Below are positions 34,501-43,656 of a stretch of DNA of 64,000 nt, in pieces. Every line of letters begins with the position of its first letter. The stretch's first letter is position 1. The notes beneath the pieces were generated by a model. The model did not search any database. It was not told where the DNA came from and worked only from the letters and a program-made list of their open reading frames with translations. Where the stretch lies: positions 140,697 through 204,696 of the forward strand of contig JAUJYZ010001112.1 in assembly GCA_033675265.1 (NCBI GenBank). The letters run 5' to 3'. This DNA is from Actinostola sp. cb2023 (Eukaryota > Cnidaria > Anthozoa > Actiniaria > Actinostolidae). A program made the translations under genes and the position numbers.

Positions 34501-36102
34501 TCAGGAGTAATCTTGAAACTCGATACGATCAAATACTTCGCATTCTTTCTTCATTCTTCGCATTTTTTCTTCATTCCATGACCATGACAAAAAATAAAAA
34601 ATAATAAAAAGAAAGCCCATTTCATTACTCGGGCTTCCTTCGGAAGGGCCCGAGTAATTATTATATAAATGGATCAATAATTAGAGAATGCCACGCTTAT
34701 AGTCATAAATAATGGATAAAATTGTATTTTAGCAAACGCAAAACAAACGCAGAGTCCATTTCGCGTTCATTTTTCGCAAACACAAAACAAACGCAGAGTT
34801 CATTTTGCATTCATTTTGAGTGAACACAAAACAAACACGGCGTTCATTTTGCATTCATTTTGCATTTATTTTGACTAAACCCAAAACAAACGCATATGTC
34901 CATTTTGGTATTGAACGCAAAGTATTGAACGCAAATGAATGAGAGGAGGGTAGTTAGTTCTGGTCGGTACTGTATTATACATAGTTACTGTTGCCTTGGC
35001 TTTATAATATCTTTCAAAATGGTGTACTCATTCACTAATAGATTTTAATAATTAAGGAATGGTCAACGCTTAGCGTGCGTCCATCGAGTTATGGAGCACG
35101 CAGGAATTTGGGAGAGCACGAGAGAAGCGTAAGAGTTAACTCTAGCTTCACGAGTGCTCTCACAAATTCCCAAGTGCTCCATAACTCTATGGACGCACAG
35201 CTAAAGCGTTGACCATTTCTTTTATAACATAGTCACTGCAAATTCAATTAAAACGATTTGATTTTCCGATTGAATTCAGAGCGTGCTATGCCGATGACGT
35301 GAGCGTGTGTGTGTGGGCGCGAGCGTGTGTCTGTGGGCTTACGGACATCGCTAACCAACCAATCAGAGCGCGCATTATATCATACTTATGTTATAATAAT
35401 AATAATTATTATTATTATATTATTTTAGTTTCATTGTGTTTTGTCGATCTTAACACAGGTGATGTTGGCATGATTGTGGGCGTACTTTTTGCTGTGGCTG
35501 TTGTTATTGTTATTGCATGCTGTGTGTGCATTGCCAAACTAAAGCGTACCGCAGGTTATGTACAAACGGGAAGGCAACCTGCTGCAACAACAACCACATC
35601 TTATCAACCACCACCAGGAGCCACACCCCAGTACCCAATACAGATGCAAGGAGGACCTCAACCCCAAGGCAGCTACCAACCACCACCTGGAGGCAAGTAC
35701 CCACCACAACCCCAAGGCAACTACCCACCACCACCACCACCTGGAGGCAGCTACCCACCACCTGGAGGCAGCTACCCACCACCACCACCTGGAGGCAATT
35801 ACCCACAACAACCCCAAGGCAGCTACCCACCACCACCACCTGGAGGCAATTACCCACAACAACCCCAAGGCAGCTACCCACCTCCTCAAAGTAGCTACCC
35901 ACCACAGTCTCAAGGAAGCTACCCACCACCAACTGGTGGCTATCCTCCTCCAAGTGACCCACCTCCACAGTATCCAGGACCACCTGCATATCCTCCTCAA
36001 CCCAATCCACCATATCCGCCTCGGGGTAGTGACAATCAACAGGCTGCACCTCCATATCCTATGTTACAGGATACAAAGGCTGGCGCCCCTCCTCAGTTCT
36101 AA
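25579..36102 (+). CDS. CUB-CUB transmembrane receptor with Pro/Gly/Tyr-rich tail, paralog 2
   Basis: Exons: 25579-25612, 28722-28763, 30795-31181, 32377-32817, 35459-36102; 1548 nt, 515 residues, all introns phase 1, frame intact. Same architecture as paralog 1. CUB1 keeps KVLTSPNYPSNYPS and KLLGKYCGKYIPANVVSTSK; CUB2 keeps YIKSPLYPNKYPSNIKCTW and SSQDVLTIRDGSSSYSTLLK. Its TM region is GMIVGVLFAVAVVIVIACC and its tail has one extra PQGNYPPPPPPGG unit. The gene is 10.5 kb against 4.1 kb for paralog 1; the difference is a series of transposable-element insertions in introns 1, 2, 3 and 4. PPQY and PPAY are conserved at the C-terminus. A functional recent duplicate is the simplest reading. Confidence 0.88.
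26059..26632. mobile_element. TTAA-flanked element with long inverted repeats (intron 1)
   Basis: Arms of about 200 bp or more: aaagggggactagtaactta through cagtgacgtcactgacgcaa and cttcgctccatacatttctt, mirrored at 26430-26632. Both ends carry TTAA (26059-26062 and 26629-26632), as expected of piggyBac-type or other TTAA-targeting elements. No transposase. A related copy lies at about 29417-29950. Confidence 0.8.
26629..27501. mobile_element. Second TTAA-flanked element abutting the first
   Basis: TIR TTAAGGGTGGACTAACATAT at 26629 with its complement ending at 27501; subterminal arms include cgttactatgcaacc against ccttagcaacagtcg. It shares its left TTAA with the previous element. Non-coding. 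Confidence 0.8.
27600..28000. mobile_element. 400-bp inverted-repeat element (intron 1)
   Basis: Arms of more than 100 bp: gcacaggcagcacaaccatt through ttttctgtggtagagcg, mirrored by cgctctaccacaggaaacca through ggttcggctgcctgtgc; inner arms around gttgggctccctgtgcg. Single related half-elements (ctctaccacaggaaacccat) occur at about 21672 and 32975 in intron 4 of both paralogs. Confidence 0.75.
28770..28844. mobile_element. 75-bp palindromic insertion right after a splice donor
   Basis: In paralog 1 the exon-2 donor reads AAAGTAAGTCTGGG. In paralog 2 the same donor GTAAGT (28764-28769) is followed by 75 bp with hairpin arms ctcaatttccagc/gctggaaatcaag and ttttaggggtg/cacccctaaaa, and then by a second GTAAGTCTGGG (28845-28850). 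The repeated GTAAGT behaves as a 6-bp target-site duplication. Confidence 0.75.
28963..29070. repeat. CCCCTCC palindrome
   Basis: Arms cgtcccctccccctccccccca and tggtgggggagagggggagg with inner arms caaacaatgttg/caacattgtttg. Short foldback element in intron 2 of paralog 2. A G run also occurs near 29307-29325. Confidence 0.65.
29417..29950. mobile_element. Copy of the TTAA-type element (intron 2)
   Basis: Closely resembles 26059-26632: left arm tagctgaaacttcactgaaa and cttcgctccatacatttctt, right arm mirrored to about 29945. Absent from the matching place in paralog 1 (about 20020-20040), so inserted after the duplication. Confidence 0.75.
31228..32047. mobile_element. 820-bp insertion in intron 3 of paralog 2
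   Basis: Ends cattaagaggata and its complement cctcttaatg. It is absent from paralog 1, where intron 3 continues directly (gttatatagcattatattaa). It holds a direct repeat of about 120 bp (ggattaacactctaattt at about 31322 and 31890) and a nested inverted pair tcaggaggggttaatgg / ccactaacccctcctga at about 31480 and 31823-31840. Confidence 0.75.
33124..34663. mobile_element. 1.5-kb composite insertion in intron 4 of paralog 2
   Basis: Paralog 1 reads acttcatattaaattataat across this point; paralog 2 has about 1.54 kb in between. The left part (33124-33662) is an inverted-repeat element (aagacgctcaatgagcg and cgagtcaccgacac-type arms). The right part contains local duplications (gtttgcatgacttctgtaca at about 33868 and 34067; ctgtacacgtactattacaa at about 33964 and 34313) and ends in the hairpin attactcgggcttcc/ggcccgagtaat. 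Confidence 0.65.
35056..35223. mobile_element. Near-perfect 165-bp foldback element (intron 4)
   Basis: Arms of about 70 bp: aaggaatggtcaacgcttag through gaatttgggagagcac and the mirrored gtgctctcacaaattccc through ccatttctt. A second small inverted element (ttataacata/tatgttataa, about 35223-35395) follows. Neither is in paralog 1. Confidence 0.8.
35459..36102 (+). CDS. Exon 5 of paralog 2: TM helix and repetitive tail
   Basis: Acceptor TTAACACAG|GT, stop TAA at 36100-36102. TM GMIVGVLFAVAVVIVIACC, then CVCIAKLKR and the GGSYPPP/PQQPQGSYPPP repeats, closing with PPPQYPGPPAYPPQPNPPY and SDNQQAAPPYP. Unit number differs from paralog 1, as expected for a slippage-prone coding repeat. Confidence 0.88.
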
Positions 36103-37936
36103 TTTACTCTTTACTAATTAATTGGACATGCACAGTTCATACACTGTATTCCAGCCAATTCAACAGGGTCTCTCTCATGCCGGGCTATTGACTCACACAT
36201 ACGTACATACATGGTTTAACACCTAACATGGTTTAACCTATTAAAACATATGTTTAGTTAGAAACTTTCAATGTCTTAATTATGCTGTTTGAAACATTGA
36301 AATCTGACATCATAAATTCCCTGATGACCATGCAGGGTCAAAGACCTGGTAGCTTGGAGTAAATTAATTTATACAAATTACTCTTAAAAATGTAGATATA
36401 ACGTCTTTATATATATGAGATGTTAGGTCATATAGTGTTTTTCTTGAATGAAAATGCATCTAGTTTTAAAAGGGTCAATATTATATAATAGCGCATGGCC
36501 AAAGTCAGAGACCATTTTACACCAAAGACATATCGGTATTGTAGATAATTTTTTAACCCTGTTGATGGCAGGTGCGGATTGATCCAGATTGGTTTACACT
36601 GTTTTTCCGAAACTGGTAAATATAGCTAGGTCTCTTGAATGCTTCATTTATTCATAAACACTATTGGCCAGTTTGGAAAACGGTCATTCGGAAAATGGTC
36701 AATGTTTGGTCAATCTCCAGTGTAACATTGTACAGTGGCAAACAAATAATATTGCATTTTAGATTAAACAAAGATATTGAGGCCAAATGATCGACTGCAC
36801 GCTCTTATACCCTTCCAAAAACTGCATGCATGCAGCTAGTTTGTAAGTTCTGTGCATGCATGTATGCAGCTACTGTTTGTATGAGCTTCTGTGCATGCAT
36901 GCATGCAGCTAGTTTGCATGCTTCTGTGCATGCATGCAATTAAATATGCATGCATGCAAAATGTTTAATGCATGCCTGCAGAATGAAGATGCATGCATGC
37001 AGAATAATAATAAGCTAAGCTCTGATCAATGCACTACATGTAACATAGTTTGATGGTTTGACAGATAATACCTGAAGATAAAATTTCATGAGTTGGGTAC
37101 GTTACTATAGAAGTAAAATACAATTAAGCATCAAGTGAATTCCACTCAATGTGTTTATTTTATAATCATGTCTATCTATATCTTCTTTAATTCCCATATC
37201 TCTTAAAAAGAGGATTTAATAAAAGAAAATGTAAATAAATAAATAAGTTAATTTTAAAATATATAAATAAATAAATAAATAGTAAATAAATAAATGTCTT
37301 GGTTCATATTACCATTGTTGATCTGATTTCTGTGAATGTAGTTCAAATGTTAGGGTCCCCCACTTCAAGTATGGATTTTATGAGTGTATTTTACAGATGG
37401 ATCCCCAAAAAATCAGGACCCCCCACAACCTCGTTCCCAGGTCCATCCCTAAATCCATCCGCGGCTAATTAGCCACTTCCAAATCGAGCAGGGGACTGGT
37501 ACCAAGTCCGTAAAACTAATTCAATTTGATACTAGTAAAATTGGGCATCATTTTCTGAGAGAGCAGATCAAACTTAGCTAGTCTGCAAAGTTTGGTGAAC
37601 TTCGGCTTAATATTGATGATGTTAGAGAGCATCAAAGATGACTATTTTTCCATACAAACTCTGTAAATTTTTGAGGTTGTCCATCCAAACCATACATTCA
37701 CTGTAAAATTTTGGCTGGACAACACAGTTTCAAAAGTTAATAATTCCGACAGAATTCTTCCAAATTACATCCCCAGTCCCCTGCTCGATTTGATAGTGGC
37801 TAATTGTCATACCACAGGAATCCCGAAACAAGATACGAACGGCTGTTTTCAAATTGTTTTCATGTTTTACGATGCACTGCACGAGGACTGCACAACGTTG
37901 CACAACGTGATGCACAACGACCGACTGGACATAAAG
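36103..37936. other. 3' flank of paralog 2 and intergenic DNA
   Basis: No coding seen. It contains an irregular tgcatgcatgcagctagttt array (36823-36990), an AAAT/TAAATAAA simple repeat (37215-37293), and an inverted-repeat element 37467-37803 (ttagccacttccaaatcgag ... cagtcccctgctcgatttg). Confidence 0.6.
37467..37803. mobile_element. Inverted-repeat element
   Basis: Terminal arms ttagccacttccaaatcgag and cgatttgatagtggctaa, inner continuation caggggactgg/ccagtcccctg. No coding. Confidence 0.7.
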
Positions 37937-39610
37937 ATGAAGATTTCTATTTTGGCTTGTATCGGTGAGTGCTTTAATTATCTATACAAAGATTGTTTGT
38001 TTGGTGAATAATGTTTTACACACACAAGACTTGGAGTTCAATAGCATATAACTTTCTGTTTGACAAGCTGAGGAGAGACCATCCATCCGTGGCTGCTGGC
38101 ACCTTGTAGTTTATAAAACTCTTTGCCACTGTTTTTCACAACGCGTACGTTGGTGATACAAATAAAGAAACAAATTCCACAGATCAAACTCATATACATG
38201 TGTACCAAGCAGTTGAACTTCGAGAACATGCTTAGATTTAAGATTTTAGTAAGCTTATTGCAGCGCCATTATTAATTAAGCTTATGGAATGCGAAACATC
38301 GCTGCATGCACTTGAAAACAATTACAAAGGAGAGCGGTAAGAGTCGTGTTTCGGGATTACAGGAAAGAATCAAGCGTTAATTTACCCAATTTTAAATTCA
38401 AGAATCTCGGGATGACCTAAATGCCAGTTAAGGTGTCTCTAGACCACATGTGCACAGCAACCTGCAGAAGCAGCTGCACTTTCAAATCGGCTGTCATCAA
38501 GTCTTTAACAGCTGGATATCAAGCTGAATTTTATACCAGTTATCAGAGTTGGATTTCATGTTATAATTTTTAGTTTTAGTTTTCAGTTAGATCGGGATCA
38601 CCATAGCAACAATATCATAAACAACAATAAATTCTTGAAATGTACATGCATTTATCTCGCAATCTGGATCTGCTCTAGAAAAGAGAGTATGTCGGATTGG
38701 AAAGAACCAAATAATAATTAGTCGACCCGACTCTAAAAATGAGAAGCGTTCTTTGTCGTCATCGTCGTTGACCTCAAATCAGGGTTCTACAGCGCATGCT
38801 CCCTGTGCCAGCTGCTAAGATAATCACCGAAAGCTCTAACAACATGATTTATCAATATGAGACTGGTCGAGACTGAATTCACAAACCTTGTTGGAGGAAG
38901 TTTATGTCGTCTTGTTTTCAAAATAACCACAATAATTCATAGAGATATGGATTTATCAATCCAGTACTAGTACTGCAAAGGGATTAGAGATCTTCAGAAC
39001 TTAGAACGAAGTGAGTTGATACACGCAGCTGACGGTGAAGAGAACAGTTGTAAGGTTTTCAGCCAACCGATCACCATCGAGGTAAACCCATATTTACACT
39101 TCATCCAAACATTGTTTAATCACTCTGCGATGTCTTTATGTATACGGTATTTGTATTTGTATGGATATATTTATGGTAACAAATAAACTATGTCATTGTC
39201 ATTCATGATTCGCTGAGTTTGTGAAATTGCAAGGAAAGCATGTTCTATCGAGCTCGAGTCACGCAACGACGAGCAACCAAAAACTGTTTTAATCGCACTA
39301 TAGGATATCTATATTTAGTTCAAATAGGTTACATTTTATTTAGAAGCCTGACTTCACGCTAGAAGAGCGTCTAGTTTTTTTTTTTTTCAACAATAAACTT
39401 TATTTTGATTCAAATTTATAGATAGCAAGTGAGCTAGATGCTAATAATCTCTAATAATAATAATGAATATAATTGATTCAAAAGAAATTGCAAAGACTTG
39501 GTAACAGTTGAAGGGCTCCGTGCCGAAGAACAACACAAGTGATCGATGATCAAAATCTAAATTCTCCATGAATCTATTTGAATTTCAAGGGAGAATTTGG
39601 GTTTTGATCA

Positions 39611-40287
39611 CAAGTCACTTCACAGGTAGCCCAAGCTACAATCCCATGCAAAATAAAATGTGCCACCATGAAATCTTTTAAAAGTCTCACCCCCCCCCCC
39701 CCCCCCCCCCCCCTTCCCCGTTCCAATGTTGATGTTTGGGTTCGAAATTCCCTCAAATATAACAAACCATCACTGATCAACATTGTAGGAGGGAAAGGGA
39801 TCATAGGTGTCTCGTTTATATTGCAGGAGATTGCAATCCCATGCAAAATAAAATGTGCCACCATGAAATCTTAAGTCTCACCCCCCTTCCCCGTTCCAAT
39901 GTTGATGTTTGGGTTCAAAATTCCCTCAAATATAACAAACCATCACTGATCAACTTTGTAGGAGGGGAAGGGATCATAGGTGTCTCGTTTATATTGCAGG
40001 AGATTGTAGCTGTGTTTCTGTGGTGGTTTTACTAAGAGTTTGTATACGAATTTAAAAGTGGATTTTTTTTTGAAAATACTGAAATAAATGCTACTAACCT
40101 ACGAGTGTTGTCTTGATGTGTTCTTTATCTTGGTCTATACGAATTTCCAGATGATTTGGAGTTTTTTTTGAGCCGTTGATCCTTCATTATCTATTACAGT
40201 ACTTTCAAGAAAAAAATCCACTTTCAATTTCATATACAAACTCTTAGTAAAACCACCACAGAAACACAGCTTGGGCTACCTGTGGTC
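39611..40287. mobile_element. Inverted-repeat element with internal 195-bp tandem duplication
   Basis: Ends tcacaggtagcccaagct and agcttgggctacctgtgg; subterminal arms agctgtgtttctgtggtggt at 40008 and its complement at about 40250. Inside, a unit from aatcccatgcaaaataaaat through ttatattgcaggagattg occurs twice with a 195-bp offset and different C-run lengths. Confidence 0.75.
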
Positions 40288-41068
40288 ACTTTGCACTGTT
40301 CTTGCAAGGACCTTAAATCTTCCATACATAATCCCTGAGAGGAATAACCATTATTTATAGCTTCCTAGCTTCTTCACTCTGCAAGCTATGTAAAATATAG
40401 TTTCAAGACTGGTCTATGATCATGAGTGCATTATACTTGCAAGACATTTACATGTACTCCCACACTGTACACACATGTATGTACTACATGTCCTATACAC
40501 ATGCTGATGCAGTACGTACCGGTGTGGATCAGGAATTCTGTGTGTGGCAGCTTCAACAAAGAATTCAGATTCTTGAGCAAAAGTATTGGAAAACAGGGTC
40601 CAGCTCTGAAGAGTTACAATGTACATGTATGGCTGATATACAATCATGTACTTAATATCCCACCTATGGCAAAATATTTCCTGCACAAAACATCACCACT
40701 ACCATGATTTTCTAACTCCAATACATCTTCACACCTCCCATTGACTGTCATATTCTGGGACTGCTCTGACATGATTGTATGTCCTCAATATTTTGTTATA
40801 TTCTACCTTTCAGCTTTTTTAAATGTGGGATATATTGATCTTTCATCAGCTGAAAGTAAGTATTTAAATATACATGTAAACTTCCCCTGCACCCACCCAC
40901 ATGCAGTAGCCATGCATGTTCGAGGTACAAACAAGAAAAGCTAATTCATGAAGAATGCTTTGTTATCAGGACCCAACATGGCTGCCATGACATTAAAATC
41001 ATATGAATTAAAGCCAGCAATGTTGGCAGACCACTTAAAATGCACATATTTGATGATATGTCATAATT

Positions 41069-41282
41069 CTCCTTTTTACAGTTCCCGGCACCATCCGTGA
41101 AAGGTAGCCAAGCCTTTGCATCGAAGCGAGACCAACGGTGGTGACCTTGCAATGATAGAGACCTTTTTTAACACCTTGGACAATAATTCACGTCTCTATC
41201 ATTGCCAGGTCACCGTTGGTCTCACTTCAATGCAAAGGCACGGCTACCTTTCAAGATGGCGCCGGAAACTGTAAAAAGGAGT
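41069..41282. mobile_element. MITE, 214 bp, near-perfect palindrome
   Basis: Arms ctcctttttacagttcccgg and ccggaaactgtaaaaaggag, continuing through aaggtagcc, gcctttgcat and gagaccaacggt to near the centre. In intron 2 of paralog 3. Confidence 0.85.
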
Positions 41283-41420
41283 AGTTATTGGTGAATTGCA
41301 TCATAATATAAGTTGTTACGTAGTATAGTTGCTGTTACTGAATTTATATTAAAATTGAAATTCCACTTTTCTTTGGCTACTTAAATTAGATCCCAATTTG
41401 ATTCCCTGTCTTTATTATAG

Positions 41421-41810
41421 GTTTTGGTTCATTACTGCAGTTAGCAGCTGAATCGGGTGCCACAAAGATTCTCACAAGTCCAAACTATCCGAACAATTAC
41501 AACCAATCACTAAACTGCCGGTGGCTCATTACAGCACCACACAGCCATGTCATAAAACTAACATTCAAAGCATTTGACACCGTCATGGTTGAAAACAGCT
41601 TTGGTCTTTTTAAATGTTCAAGCTCCTCAGACAATCTTGAGATTTATAATGACAACAGTGCAAACAATGCAAGGCTTCTAGGCAGATATTGCAGTAATGT
41701 TATACCAGCAGACGCATTCTCTACAGAGAGATTCATTTTTCTAAAGTTTACAAGTGGCATTTCATTGACGAAAAAAGGCTTCAGCCTAGAATACCAGGCA
41801 GTACGTCCAA
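41421..41810 (+). CDS. CUB domain 1 exon of paralog 3
   Basis: Acceptor TTATTATAG|GT, donor CCAA|GTGAGT, frame intact. CRWLITAPHSHVIKLTFKAF, CSSSSDNLEIYND, RYCSNVIPADAFSTERFIFL. The N-terminal cysteine of the first disulphide is missing. Confidence 0.82.
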
Positions 41811-42274
41811 GTGAGTAATAAAATAGTTTTAAGTGAATGTTGCCATAGGCATGCAGTACCTGCACAGTCTACGTTCCATGAAGATTTTGAGCATGGGTCA
41901 ATAGGTTTTGGTAATCTGGTACATTTTAATATATTTTCTATAAATAGTTGATATGAATTAGTTGATATGTTGAAAGCAGCCAGGAAAAGTTATGTTCAGC
42001 TTTATTTAGCAAATAGACTTTATTGTCCCACGAGTCTTGCAAATTTTGGACTTCAAAATCTAGAATTTTTGGGGCTGCCATATTATAGGTCCCTTATTTT
42101 AAATTGAACATTTCCTGTCGAGAGCCATAAATTCTGGATAACAGATGGGAGGGAGGCTATAGCTAGTTTTGTTAATTGTCATTTCAAGCAAGGTATAACC
42201 ACTTGAGATTGGGTTAAATGATGTATCATTAGGCAGAAATTACAATTTACATTATCTTCATCTTGTATTTTCAG

Positions 42275-42702
42275 TTATATCATCTACTCTCTGTTCTCCA
42301 TTGAACTCACCTGCCTATAACGTCAATATAAGGCGCAACGAAGATACGGGTACCTTAAGAAGTCCCTTGTATCCACACAAGTATCCAAGCAACTTTAAAT
42401 GTGTTTGGCTCATCGAAAAAAAACGGAAGAAGATGCAAAGGTTGAAATGACATTTTCAAATGTCAATTTACACAATTCCAAAGACTCTGAATCATGTTCT
42501 GAAAGTACTGATGATATCTTGACTGTACGAGAAGGTTTCAGTTCTACTGGTAGAGTGCTCAAGCAATTTTGTGGCCCCCTTGCTTCTTCCACTACAGTAA
42601 CATTCGAGAGTGACCGACTGAGGGTTGAGTTCAAATCAAACAGTGACAATTACTTTACTAGCAATAAGGCAGGATTTGAAGTAAAATATGAAAAACGTGG
42701 AC
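42275..42702 (+). pseudogene. CUB domain 2 exon of paralog 3, frameshifted
   Basis: Acceptor TATTTTCAG|TT, donor GGAC|GTAAGT. The frame gives LCSPLNSPAYN, LRSPLYPHKYPSNFKCVWLI, then breaks in the eight-A run at 42416-42423 and resumes one frame over as EEDAKVEMTFSNVNLHN, DDILTVREG, KQFCGPLASS, KAGFEVKYEKRG. The exon is 428 nt; 429 would keep phase 1-1, so one A appears to be missing. Unrepaired, the frame stops at TGA near 42448. Confidence 0.8.
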
Positions 42703-42909
42703 GTAAGTAGCTAAGACTTTTGTCATGCTTTAAAAAACATCTGCCTGGTTAAGATTTTATTTTAATCGACCTTTCATGCATGTAAGAACCTGTGCCTGGA
42801 TAGTAGTATACCCTGACTTACAAGTGTATTTTGAATGTACATGCACATTTATAATTTTATCCTTCCCTGTTGTATTTAATTAAAATAGTCTACTTTGTCT
42901 CATTTGCAG

Positions 42910-43320
42910 AAATATATTTTGAAGTTATTGTCATTGTTGTACTAGCCATAGTGGTTATAGGATGTGTTGTGTTTGCTTGCAAGAAAAGTCAGACTCGTCC
43001 CGGTCCGCATTCAACCACTGCGATATCAACAACACAAAAAAACAACATATGGGGAACTTCCACCACTAACCACCATACCACGGAATGTGATGGAAATGCA
43101 AGGTACACCAACATCATACCCCCAAGGCATCAGCTACCCACCTCCATCTCAAGGCAGCTACCCACCACCACCCATTGGTACCTACCATGCATCTCCTCTT
43201 GGAAGCTACCCACTCCCACCATCCACTGCCACAAAAATACCACCAGTCCATGTGGCTTCATATTCTCAAGAAATTGTTCCTGACGATCCACCTCCACAAT
43301 ATCCAGGACCAACTGCCTAA
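42910..43320 (+). pseudogene. TM and tail exon of paralog 3, frameshifted
   Basis: Acceptor ATTTGCAG|AA. The TM helix is FEVIVIVVLAIVVIGCVVFA, followed by CKKSQTRPGPHSTTAISTTQ. The proline-rich tail (TTYGELPPLTTIPRN, YPPPSQGSYPPPPIGTY, DDPPPQYPGPTA, stop 43318-43320) continues one frame over after the seven-A run at 43036-43042. Confidence 0.78.
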
Positions 43321-43622
43321 ATTCCATCACCAACCAGAACATCAATATGATTTGCTCACTCCAAGAGATACCTTCTCAAGGAGCTGGAAATGCCACCAGC
43401 AGGTAGCTTCATAGTGATATTACATTCTTCCCAGATCCAGACGACATTCAACAGCCAAGTAAAGGTCTACATGTACTCTCAGGGAAAACATGATGGAAAT
43501 CCTACTAAGCAATTATTGGACGAGGTTGAGCAAAATATCGTGATTTGTCAGTGACGAGCAGATTAATTATATGCCGAAGGCAGAGGCAAATAATTAATCT
43601 GCGAGACACTGACAAAATCACG

Positions 43623-43656
<34 letters not shown>

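Larger units (their letters stand above)
37937..43320 (+). pseudogene. CUB-CUB transmembrane receptor, diverged paralog 3 with two frameshifts
   Basis: Exons: 37937-37964 (MKISILACI, donor ATCG|GTGAGT), 40814-40855 (AFLNVGYIDLSSAE), 41421-41810 (CUB1), 42275-42702 (CUB2), 42910-43320 (TM plus tail). Same phase-1 plan as paralogs 1 and 2 but much diverged and with a shorter tail. CUB1 has KILTSPNYPNNYNQSLNC, RLLGRYCS and KKGFSLEYQAV, but its first cysteine is replaced (SFGSLL for SCGSIYL). CUB2 and the tail exon each change frame in a poly-A run (42416-42423 and 43036-43042). Tail motifs SYPPPSQGSYPPPP and DDPPPQYPGPTA keep one PPxY. Either a decaying gene or a gene with homopolymer consensus errors. 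Confidence 0.75.
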
